This document shows, one piece after another, positions 1 to 9,532 of a stretch of 64,000 nucleotides of DNA. The notes under the pieces are model-generated. The model had not been told where the DNA came from. It did no database searches and was given only the letters and a program-made list of their open reading frames with translations. How positions within the stretch are numbered: position 1 is the stretch's first letter; each line of letters begins with the position of its first letter. The position numbers and the translations under genes were made by a program. This DNA is from Picocystis sp. L7 (Eukaryota; Chlorophyta; Picocystophyceae; Picocystales; Picocystaceae): NCBI GenBank assembly GCA_020975725.1, contig QXJR01000014.1:618890-682889 (forward strand), written 5' to 3'.

Positions 1-2
1 CT

Positions 3-400
3 GTCAAGAAGTGGCGCAACCCATCTGCCGCGCACGACGAACGTTCCTTTTCCTCGGTTCAAAGCAAGGCCAGGCACGATAGATTGGAAGCAACCACCTT
101 GGATCCACGTACCCAAGAGCTCGCACGAGTGGAGCAACGCTACTTGGAGTTGACAGGCATTGCAAGCAACGCAGCCTGCAAAGTGCCGCGTGGACCAACC
201 GCTATGTGTTGGACGCACGGAGGACGGAATGCGGAGAAACATACCATTTGTTGTGGATCGAGAGGAATGCCGTTCTGCTATTTAGAACAGCCCACATGCT
301 AGCATCTGTGATGCTTGTACCTGGGAGGGTGAGTCTCTGAAGAACGTGACCCTTATTGAGGTCAAAGGGTATACTGCGTACAATTCCCCTGCTTGGAGGT
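3..400 (+). pseudogene. decayed coding remnant, unknown family
   Basis: Frame 3 reads as plausible coding sequence from the window edge to about 180 (charged, low stop density, ending near ...LELTGIASNAAC). It then appears to shift frame and continue through ...VDQPLCVGRTEDGMRRN..., an in-frame TAG near 283, and ...GESLKNVTLIEVKGYTAYNSP before a stop near 417. I do not recognise the family. The pattern of one frameshift plus one internal stop suggests a pseudogene. A spliced gene is possible, since GTGAGT occurs near 329. The 5' part lies outside the window. Confidence 0.3.
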
Positions 401-1442
401 TGCCATTTAATCTCTAAGAAAGCCTCCTAAGCTGTTGGTGATAGAGTTTCACCCCTGTCAACCGTACAGTCAAGGAAGAGTTTATGGCTGTTAAGAGAGT
501 ACAGTCTTGGTTCAATGTAGGCACCGTTTTGATACGGCTATGCACAAGGCAAAGAACATTGCAATGATCTTGAGGTACTAAAACTCCTTTCAGGCACTGT
601 TGCAGGTCAGAAAGCTTTGACTGGAAGGGTCTCATTACCATTTCTTGCAACAAAGCCAACGAAATTGAAGCAGATCAACAAGAATGGAAACCATCCAAGT
701 AGTATTGACCAGAACGAAAGGATATCATTTTGCAGTCTAGAAACCAACCTTACGATTGTGCACTGTTCAGAAGTCGGGAATGTTCCCTGCTTTCTCACTC
801 GTTGCCGAAGCCTAGGCTCATAAGATATGCTGAAATAGGCCCTCTCCTCGAATTCATACCTCAAACATTCTATGATGTTGCACAGAAGCTACACAAACTG
901 CCGCGGGAAGTGCAGCAACTGCATGGAAGCTTCTTTCTTGACCCGTGAATCTCTAAAAGTGATAGAGCTATCAGGTAGGGCAAGCCATTGAGCCAGATAA
1001 TCCATGTGACAGTTCTGAGACGTTGCTGACTTGCGGCAGTTCTAGCTCCTGCTGCCACCATGCACAGCTCAAGACGGCTTGCCCTTGCAGATGTTAACAT
1101 TGTCTGCAACGGCACCGTGACGAATCATATCCTTCACTTTTCGTTGTGGTAGATTCTTGTTAAATGGCCAACAGCTTCAGCAGATGAAAATAGCCATCGC
1201 AAGGTGGAGCTGGGTGCCACAGTACAGGCTGGGCCAACATACATTGTCTGGTATAGGTCATTTGATATGCTGCTCCCAGATAACATGTTTTAGATGAGGT
1301 TACTCAAGGACTAGCCAATTTGCTATCTCCGATTGCTGCTGTTCTGAAGTGCCACATTCACTCTAGACTCATATAAGTTCTTTGATAAAATACTTGAGCT
1401 CATTGTGTCAATTAATTTGGAGTACACCTCTTGTTGGAACTA
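401..1442. other. no supported gene
   Basis: Only short, interrupted reading frames are present. A plus-strand stretch at about 730-948 has coding-like composition (a hydrophobic/charged mix ending ...LPREVQQLHGSFF) and may be another piece of the decayed gene to its left. Nothing identifiable. Confidence 0.3.
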
Positions 1443-1827
1443 GTATGCACATGACCCCATGGACGAGATTAATGCCAATGACAATCCCTTTTGAATTTGA
1501 TACAGTGAGCGCTTCCGCCTTGTGTAGATGGCAGAGCATGGTGAAGCATTGTTTCAGACTGGGTGCAATGGTGCTGCCATCATCAATGTATGTGGCACCT
1601 GCATTTGCTACTAGGGGGGGGTGCCCATGTATAGTACTGGTGTCCCCTGCATGGATCCCAGGGCCTACCAGTACTTTCTTTTGTCGCAACACCCAGATCA
1701 CGTTATGTATCTTGATCCAAATGCGATACACTTTACAAAGTCTTGGAAATTCTTTGAAGAATTGTCATCTATAGCAGACATCACATACCTTCGAGATGCA
1801 CGACAGATCTGTAGAGTCAACAAATGA
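1443..1827 (+). pseudogene. coding-like remnant with a G-run frameshift
   Basis: Two short plus-strand frames appear to be one protein broken at a run of eight Gs (1614-1621). The first ends ...SSMYVAPAFATRGG; the second resumes at VPMYSTGVPCMD and runs through ...LDPNAIHFTKSWKFFEELSSI... to a stop at 1827. No family is recognised. A neighbouring remnant of the same locus is likely, because 3-400 shows the same decay. The frameshift could be real or a homopolymer miscount. Confidence 0.25.
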
Positions 1828-2748
1828 CCAATTAGAACTTGTTTCAACCAATAACAGGATGGCCCCCAGTTGCTTTATCCTCTGTATCCCAATTCACTGA
1901 TGTGCACTGCCTCTGGTCACGACTCGCGAAGAAGCTTGACGCCGTGACCGCATATGGCCGATGCTGTATGTGGATGGAAACCAATGGTGACACTGAGTCT
2001 TTGAAGGCTGAAAGGAAAGGCCAGCAAGCACCACATCTGCACATGGTGACCAAATCTCGGACTCCAGCCAGTGCCCATGCTTGTCTGCTGTTCTCACTTG
2101 CAAGTAGCAGCAGAAACAAAGTATGCCTCATGTGGGATATGTTTGAGTTTGGTTCCACTCCAATGATGTGAACCTCATCACGACGGTAAAACTTCTAGCA
2201 TTTATCGTGGTACCATTGCCATACTATTGGGCATGTGCGCGCACATTCCCGATGCATCCCAAATGGATAATCTACAGTATCCATAGGATAAGTATTCTTC
2301 TGGAGTTGCTATGGCCACAACGTACACTTCAACTAAAGTCTACTCATTCCAACACTGTTTTATAGGCCTTGCACTTCAAGTGCACAGTATGGTCAGGTGA
2401 CAGTATTAAAGACTATCTGATTCACACAATTCTTCATGGAAGTGCATGTATACACAAATGCTTATCCTAACCGATGGTTTCTGAAACCGAACCATCGTTG
2501 TAGCAACCAACAAATGGTTGTATTCATTGTCATCGATGCATCGAGTATTCTAGAAGGACCCTTTCATGCCCGTTGGAGTATCTTTGGCGTTTTATTTTCG
2601 ACATGGGAGACTTCTCATGAGATTGGCCGAAGTCAAAAACAATCAAATGCTTTCCTTGGCTACGTTACAAATCCATTGTGTTGGATGGAAAGGAAAAACT
2701 AAACTTGCGTCAACCATGACTCGTCCATAAACCGGTTGGTCATGCAAC
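1828..2748. other. no supported gene
   Basis: Short frames on both strands only. I see no domain, RNA gene or repeat here. It is the left flank of the nested retrotransposon block. Confidence 0.3.
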
Positions 2749-2752
2749 ATCA
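2749..2752. repeat. target-site duplication of G1, left copy
   Basis: ATCA directly before the left LTR; the same four bases follow the right LTR at 22907-22910. A 5-bp duplication ATCAT is an alternative if the first LTR base is counted as flank. Confidence 0.8.
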
Positions 2753-3465
2753 TATTAGACTTGCGTCCGTGGTTGAATGACCCAACACACGTACTCTTGG
2801 TGACGAGGGTCTCGTGGACGGGATTCGCACCCCTTGTACCGGGGTCTTCATCTCTCTCTCTTCTCCCTTGCGTTGAAGGAGCCTCGGCCGGCGTGGGCGG
2901 CGAGAACGGACGTGCTGGAGCGTCCAGGTGGTTTCTCCTGTTGCGTTGGTCAAGGTCGGAGGAGGAGGCGTGTTGCGCACTTGGCTTGGCAAGTAGAAGA
3001 AGTGTATCACAAAGCAAAGAGGGACCAAGGGTCTACCTCTCTCACCGCCTCTCACTGGCGGTTGGAATTGGGGCAACTGGGGTGCCATGGCAGCCCACGT
3101 GCTCCCTAGAGTCACATCTGACCGTCCGTTGCGTTCGCCCCGGGGCGAACGTGAGCTGGCAGTCGCATCGACACCGTCCAGCACCCCAGCCCTACCTTCC
3201 AGAAGCAAAGGTAGAGATGGGGTCGGTCCCCTTCAGTCGGTCTGTTTCGGTCTAAATCCTCGATGTCCCTTACAGAAAACCCGTTCTGAACCGGGGCGAC
3301 CTTCCTTCAATACGAACTCCCAAGGGGACTGACTCCAGTTCCGGAACGGTACGGCCGTTGTTTGAGAGGGGACACCATTGCCCTTCATCCATATGGGGTC
3401 CCGGGGGTCTGGTCCCGTAGGCCAGGGTCTCGTAGGGACCATGGGAGGCCTCGCTGGCCGTTACA
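2753..3465 (-). repeat. G1 3' LTR (left copy)
   Basis: Matches the right copy over 713 bp (17154-17657 plus 22698-22906). Read on the minus strand it begins TGTAACGG and ends CTAATA, so the usual terminal CA is TA. It holds a 20-bp perfect palindrome at 3132-3151. The open frames inside are present in both copies and overlap on both strands, so they are unlikely to be genes. Confidence 0.92.
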
Positions 3466-3477
3466 CTCTCCCGGCTC
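3466..3477 (-). promoter_or_regulatory. G1 polypurine tract
   Basis: Read on the minus strand the bases just before the 3' LTR are GAGCCGGGAGAG, a purine-rich primer site for plus-strand DNA synthesis. G2 has a related GGGAACCGGGAG at the same place. Confidence 0.6.
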
Positions 3478-3493
3478 ACTGCGACGATCTGAA

Positions 3494-6400
3494 TTAGAGC
3501 TGGAAGTCATATATGTACGAAACTGGGTCATACAGCATAGCCTTGATTTGTTCTTCCTGATAGTAATCCTTTTTCCCATCTGTCCATAGTACTTCATACT
3601 GGTTGTCTTGGTATGCATGCACCATCCCCTGAAAGTATGCCGGTTGGTCCTGTCCCTCCAAATAAAACAGCTCCTGTACCACACTGTTCAGTAGAGTTGT
3701 CCTTGGTGGAGAGGGCGGGCGCCGGCGTGTCTGGTACGGTAGCTTATGATGTGGCCAGGTGTTCGCCATGATCGGGTTCGGAGACTGCAAATAAGTTGTC
3801 TTCTTATGAGTCTGCACGGCATCGAAGTTCGCTGGCAAAATCCCTTGCTCTGGTATGCATCCATTTTGTTCCTCCAAGGGGAGGAATTCCTCCAATAGGG
3901 CTGCTGTCTCATCTACCCAGAAGTAGCGTTGCGACGGATCAGCCATGTTTCCCTCAACCCAGTATCGTACGGGCTGCGCAGGGAAGGCTGAATAGTCCCG
4001 CAGTAGGTATCGGCATATGCGGTACGCTGTAGTCTCATCCTGCATGGCCCGAGTATCTGGAAGCGGTGCCGCTGCTGGCTGTAGATGCTCATCCATCGGG
4101 AAGAGCGTAAGATCTGAATCAATCCATGGTTCCAGTCTGTCGACGTGTATACGATCGCAGAAGGCCGATCCTTGGGGTAGATCTAATTGGTAAGCACCAT
4201 TCTGTAGCACTTGCTTGATCACATAGGGGCCCACATAGTATGGATCCAGCTTATGTTTGTCGGTCGGGCCCTTCAGTCCGTACTGGACTTTTACTTTGTC
4301 GCCAACTACGAAGCTTTTGGGGCGCCGTTTGGATTTCAGATTACCCATGCTTTCTGCAGCCCTGCTCAGATTCTTCAGTACCGCTTCGAAAACTGCACGG
4401 TGCTGCTCCAGGAGGTTTGACACCCTCTGGTCATAAGTGGTGACCTGATCCACGTGTTGGTGCGGTCCACTGTTGGGCAGTTGTAGATGCCAAGGTAACC
4501 TGGATGGGCAGCCATACAATAATTCAAATGGTGAGTGACCAGTAGCAGCATGCACAGAGTCATTGTAGGCATAAGCTGCTGCTTGTAAATAGATATCCCA
4601 TTGATGCTTGTTTGAACAGGTAGAGCGTAGCGTCTGCAGTAAGGTTCTGTGCTGCCTCTCTGCCCCACCTTGGGATTGTGAATGGTATGGGGTGCCTGTC
4701 ACATGTCGCACGCCCAACGCTGCGCAGAACGCCTTAAACAGGGTCCGGTACGCCGGTCCATTATCAGTGTGAATGTGCACTGGGTGTGATACCTGTATAC
4801 CAGATGGTCCATCAGGCACTGGGCCTGCCGGTACGCGCTCCAAGTGGAATGGATTGGTACGTATATCGCAAACTTCGTAAACCTGTCCACGACTGTAAGC
4901 ACAGCACTATGGCCTTGGGCAGTAAGTGGCAGGTTTTCCACCACATCCATCACTACAGTGTGGAACGGGTACGGGTGGAACCTTAGTTCTGGACACAACA
5001 ACGCGTGCCGAGTACGGTTACCTGGTTTCTGCAATTGACATACTGGGCATCTTGCAACGAAGTGTCGTACGTGGTGGCGCATGTCCTTCCAGGTGAAGTG
5101 TCTGGCAGCTTCCGTAAAGGTTCGATCTTTTCCAAAATGCCTGGGGTCATGTACCAGGTGTAGTAACTCTTGCCTTATACCATTATCAGCAGGTACCACA
5201 AGTACTGGCTGTGAGTGTGGTCCTGATGTGAACAGGAGATTGTCTTGGACAGTGCAGTCTTGCGGTGGTGCGCTGAGCATGTCCTGATAACTCTGGTCTC
5301 TTTTTGCTGCGATGCGTATCCGATCCAGTATAGAAGGTATCTCTTGACCACCAGCTTCTGAAGCGGATGGTATCGGGCTGAAGGTATTAAGAGACGCAAT
5401 CGAGCCACACACAGTCCGATCAGGACTGCGGCCGGCTAGCGGTCGAAGCGTCCGTGTGTGGTGTATCCAGCGGAGTAACATGTGGGCAATCCATCCTACT
5501 GGAAAGGCGTTGCCGCACATGCGCTGTCGACCGGCTTCACTGACATCAACTGCAGCAGTGTCACCTGCCTGTACTCCTACCAGTCGCTCACGCTCGCTGG
5601 TGGTCAGCGGACGGAGCTCCCCGTCATTGCCGTGTACCCAGGTGGATCGCGAGCGGTCACTATGGGACCGTGCGCTGGCCATCAGGGTGGGGCATTTAAG
5701 ACGAGGCCTGTCGAAAGCGTCTTTTGGGGCGTGTGCCCCTGGATCCAAACATTCCTGCCACGTGAGGGGAGTATGTTTCGTTGTGCCCATTGATACCGGG
5801 GCTGGTGGCAGCGAGGTCCAACAGAGCCTGGTTCGTGCTTGCGCTCCATACTGAGAAAGGTCTTCAGTACTGGGTTCCCCAAACCATTGGGAGATTGTGT
5901 CCAAGTGAGATTCCAGGTGGGGTGCGAACGGGGTACACTCTATCACAAAGTCTGGCGATCGTAGTCGTCTGTGAAGTTTTCCCACAGCTGTAAAGAGTTC
6001 TCGGTCATCGTAAAGGCCCAGCGGAGGTTTACTTGCATCTGTATTTGCGCGCGAGAACGGCTGGCAAGGCACACCTGCAATGAGCAGGTGAACTGGGGGA
6101 AGCTTTCGACGATGCGCCAGAGCAGCAACATCGTCACCATATCGGAAGATGTCCTTGCGAACGAACAAGCCTGGCCGAGCCAGGCGCACTTGATTGAACA
6201 CGCGCTGGATGACGCTTCTGCAGTCCGCGTCTTTCTCAACTGCAATGTAGTCCAAGGTGTATTCTGCAGTTTCTGGTATGACCATCTCCAGTGCACGGAG
6301 CGTAGTGCCCATCCCAGCACACAAATCAAGTATGCAATATACTGTTCCTTTCCTAACCTGGGCTGAATGGCGAGAGAGATAGTCCGGTCCAATATTTTCA

Positions 6401-8477
6401 GAGCCAGGTCTGTACTCCACAGTGAATGGAGCAAAGTAAGCCAGCTCCTCCACCCATCTCATTTCTCTGGGGGACAGTTGTTCAGTGGCCTTGGTATTGA
6501 GAAAATGACTGGCCTTGTTATCGGTGATGACCGTAAAGTTCTACCCAAATAAAAGATGTCTCCAGTGTTGCAATGCATAAAGTATCGCGCAGGTTTCCTT
6601 TTCTGCAGGGTGGTAGTTTTGTTGCGCGCTGTTGAACTTCTTCGACCAGTACTCGACGGGACGCCATGTGCCTTGCTCATCCTGCTGCATCAGCGACGCA
6701 CCCATACCAATATCTGAGGCATCTGTCTCCACCCTGATGGGTTTGTCCTCATCAAAGAGAGCCAGTACTGGTGGGCTATTTAAAGCTGTCACCAGTTTTT
6801 TGAAGGCTTTCTCCTGTGGCTCTTTCCAGTATGCAGCAAAGTTGTATTTCAGTGATGCTTGGTTCAACTCTGTAAGTGGGGAAGCCAATTCCGCAAAGTG
6901 AGGAACAAACCGCATGTAGAACTGACATAACCCCAGAAAAGCCATATTTTCGCGCTGCGATGTGGGGCGCGGGAACTGCTGGATCTTGTCGAGGAGACGG
7001 CCTGTGCAGGCCAACTGCGCGTCTCGAATGCGAAAGCCTACCCATTCCAGGGTGCTCATGAAAAAGTGACACTTTGATCGCTTGAGCCGAATATCGGCTT
7101 GTTCGCACACGGCGAAGAACTCCTCCAGATGCTGAAAGTGCTGCTGTTTTGTCTCTGAGTGTACTAAGATGTCATCCATGTACACTTTTAAATATAGCAG
7201 GTGCCCAAACACTCTATTCATCATGCGCTGGAACATCGATGGCGCGTTCGCAGCCCCCATCGGCATGACCTTCCATACAAATGACCCAAAGGGGGTCACC
7301 ACAGCAGTCTTGTCCACATCATCTGGGTCCATTCTGATCTGATGGAAGCCATCCATCGCATCAAGCGATGAAAAGTACTTGGCTCCCCTCAAGTTCTGCA
7401 GATAGTCATCGATCCTCGGCAGAGGATAGCGATCCTTGACCGTAACGTTGTTGAGAAGGCGGTGGTCGAAAACGACTCGCCATCCGCCGTCCTTCTTGGG
7501 AACCAGTATGACTGGGCTCCCCAGCTGGATCCAGCACACAGGTCCATCTTACCTGCGTTTACGTACTCGGCGATCAGTTCCTTCAGTGCAGTCTGCTGCT
7601 GCGGGGACAGCCGGTAGTAATTACGATATTGGGGCGTAGCGCCCTCCATCAATTGAACCTTGAACATCTCTCCCGGTACTCGTTTGGGCGGTAACTCGGT
7701 ACGAGGCTGAAACAGGTGCTTATATTTCTTTTCTATCAGGTCATCTAGCCGGGCCTGGTCTTGGTCATCCAGGTCCCATGCATCGCTGAGTTGGCTGCGC
7801 ACTCTGCTGAAGTCTTCTTCCTCACTTATCATTTCTGGAGTGGGGTCCATAGGCTGTATCATGAGTAACAAGCAGCCTGGGTCCTTGACTGCTGCGCGAG
7901 CTTCGCTCCGGGGCACGATGAGGTCCAGTTTCCTTGAAGACAGGAACTGATGATCCCCATACACTGTAAACTTGGTTCCATTGCGTCCGCGCAGGATCAT
8001 TCTGTGTTGCTGCCAGTCCAGTGCTTCCAAATGCTGATGGCAGAAGGTGGCCCCCAGGATACAATCGAACGTTTCCAGAGGGGCTATTCCAAAGTTCATG
8101 TGAGTGCGGAATCCATCGATCGTAAACGTAGCTTCAATCACAGGTGCAGTGTGAACATCTTGGCCCACAGCCACTGTGAAATCGACGCTGTCTGTCGTAT
8201 ACTGCCAAGATGAACGGCACGGGTCAGCATCTTGCAGTTTCTTGAAAAGCTTTTCACTGATAAAGCAGTGACTTGCTAAAGTATCCAGGTAGGCCTGGGT
8301 TCTAATTCTCTGTTTCCTGTTTCCAAAGTATGTTTCTGCAGCAAGAAATTCCTGTCTTGGTTTCACATTAGTCAATGAGTGTAAGCAGACTGGATCTTTA
8401 CTGTTGTTCACCGGGGCGGCTGCAGTTTTCGCTCCCGGCTCCGTCGCGGTAACCTGCGTTACCGGACGGAGAGCCAT
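3494..8477 (-). pseudogene. G1 pol: protease-RT-RNase H-cytosine methyltransferase-integrase, disrupted
   Basis: The frame opens at 8477, overlapping the gag stop as TGATG, and should be entered by -1 frameshifting. In order it encodes a retropepsin-like segment (AYLDTLAS, later DCILGATF), reverse transcriptase (VYMDD in place of YVDD), RNase H (VETDASDIG), a DNMT3-like methyltransferase (LDLCAGMGTTLRAL, GVPCQPFSRAN, IECTPFAPH, CGNAFPVGW), an H2C2 zinc-binding region and a DDE integrase (TDNGPAYR, SQGGAERQHR). Against G2, one base is missing near 7515 (frameshift), a TAG stands where Arg follows FG in RNase H (6539-6541), and a further base is lost near 4790 at the integrase core. The tail carries the chromodomain-like and Tudor-like segments seen in G2. 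A dead copy of an otherwise complete pol. Confidence 0.9.
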
Positions 8478-8486
8478 CAGTTTTTT
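8437..8486 (-). promoter_or_regulatory. G1 -1 ribosomal frameshift signal
   Basis: On the minus strand the gag end reads CCA AAA AAC TGA, giving the slippery heptamer A AAA AAC (plus 8480-8486) directly against the stop. Eight bases later a hairpin pairs about 14 bp: CTCCGTC-CGGTAAC, loop GCAG, GTTACCG-(C)-GACGGAG, with one bulged C. Pol lies in the -1 frame. The layout fits the classical retroviral -1 frameshift device. G2 has the same layout with different stem sequence. Confidence 0.85.
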
Positions 8487-8895
8487 GGCGCGCCCATCAC
8501 TGATGCCATCTTGCAGACTGATTGATCATGACCATATCGACGGCATCGCTGGCACAGAGCATGTGCAAGGCAAAGGTTCTTTTCCTCTGGGGTAAGTTTA
8601 CCCCCAAGTGGCTTGCTGGCCAGCTGTGTTTGGACTTTGATGATCGCATTTTTCTGTTCCTCTTCCAAATCATCGAACCGCTTGTGCTGACGCTTGGGGT
8701 ATCCGTCGCTTCTTGCTGTTTGCTGCTGCTGAGTTGGCATGGCAGCTGCTATGGCTGCAGAGCGGTACGCCGCTCGCTGCGGTGTCGGTCGGTACTCGCG
8801 ATTCACAGGCGATCGTCCTCTCCACTTTTCATCAGGCTGTTTGATATCCTTCCTTGTTGGTTCAGCCGCCTCGCGTTCAAGTTTGAATATGGTGG
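8477..8895 (-). pseudogene. G1 gag, 3' part (nucleocapsid zinc knuckle)
   Basis: Continues the gag frame interrupted by G2: joining 16266 to this segment and dropping one GTGG duplication gives ...LAAT-IFKLEREA... in frame. The segment is basic and Gln-rich, then holds a CCHC zinc knuckle of spacing C-x2-C-x4-H-x4-C (CQRCRRYGHDQSVC) typical of nucleocapsid RNA binding. It ends ...GAPKN at the TGA of the frameshift site. Confidence 0.88.
8892..8895. repeat. target-site duplication of G2, left copy
   Basis: GTGG precedes the left G2 LTR; the same bases follow the right LTR at 16266-16269. Removing G2 plus one copy restores the G1 gag reading frame exactly, which supports a 4-bp duplication. 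Confidence 0.88.
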
Positions 8896-9500
8896 TGTTG
8901 TGGTTGGATGGCTTGGGGCAGGTTGTGAAGCGACAGCAGGTCGTACAACAGCCCAAGTTTCTGGCACTTTGCGTGTGGAGAAGGTTCCACGTTGAGTTGG
9001 GAGGTGCGGAGAACCAAAGCGCACCTGGAGCTGAGATCAGGAAGGTTCTAATTCAATTACAAGATCCTGTGGGAAGCCCTAGGTGGCTTCTCACAGGGGG
9101 GTGGTGTTTCCAGGCCTTATCCACCATGAGATCTGCTCCGCAAAGATCTCTTGGTGGGTCTGGTGCCCAACCCAACGGTGAAGATCCGTTCTGTTGGGGA
9201 GCAAGGGCTGCTGGAGCCCTTCTGGCCGTCCGATCCTCCAGGGCAGAGCCTCGGGATTGGGGAACCCTCGATCGAGTACCCTTCTGTGTTGGGGCCTCGA
9301 GGTAGGGACCGATCTCTGTATAGGGACCGGGGGTTCACCCAAAATGACCGGGGGGGACTGTCTGTCTCCAATCAAGCCAGAGGGGACCACCCACGCATAA
9401 GCTAGTATAACCGAATCCTGGGGCCCTTGGTTGGGTGACCCAGGATGGAGGGGAGACCGAGGCTCCTCGTAGGGGGGCCTGGGACCCAGAGTCCCTTTCA
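8896..9500 (-). repeat. G2 3' LTR (left copy)
   Basis: Matches 15661-16265 over all 605 bases by eye. On the minus strand it starts TGAAAGGG and ends CACAACA, the usual TG...CA ends. Reading frames inside are duplicated in the other LTR and are not treated as genes. Confidence 0.93.
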
Positions 9501-9514
9501 GTCTCCCGGTTCCC
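9501..9514 (-). promoter_or_regulatory. G2 polypurine tract
   Basis: Minus-strand GGGAACCGGGAGAC immediately before the 3' LTR. Purine-rich and similar to the G1 tract. Confidence 0.55.
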
Positions 9515-9532
9515 TGCGCAGCAGAAAAAAGT

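Noticed and set aside
2761-3255. 164-residue frame and overlapping frames in the G1 LTR (also 17055-17656)
   Set aside because: They lie within LTRs, overlap on both strands and have no domain. Their duplication only reflects the LTR pair.
6541-7539. Treating the G1 RT frame as a separate gene
   Set aside because: It is one part of a single pol broken by a missing base near 7515 and a TAG at 6539-6541, as alignment with G2 shows.
9091-9405. Frames in the G2 LTR (also 15856-16314)
   Set aside because: LTR sequence duplicated at both ends, open on both strands, no domain.
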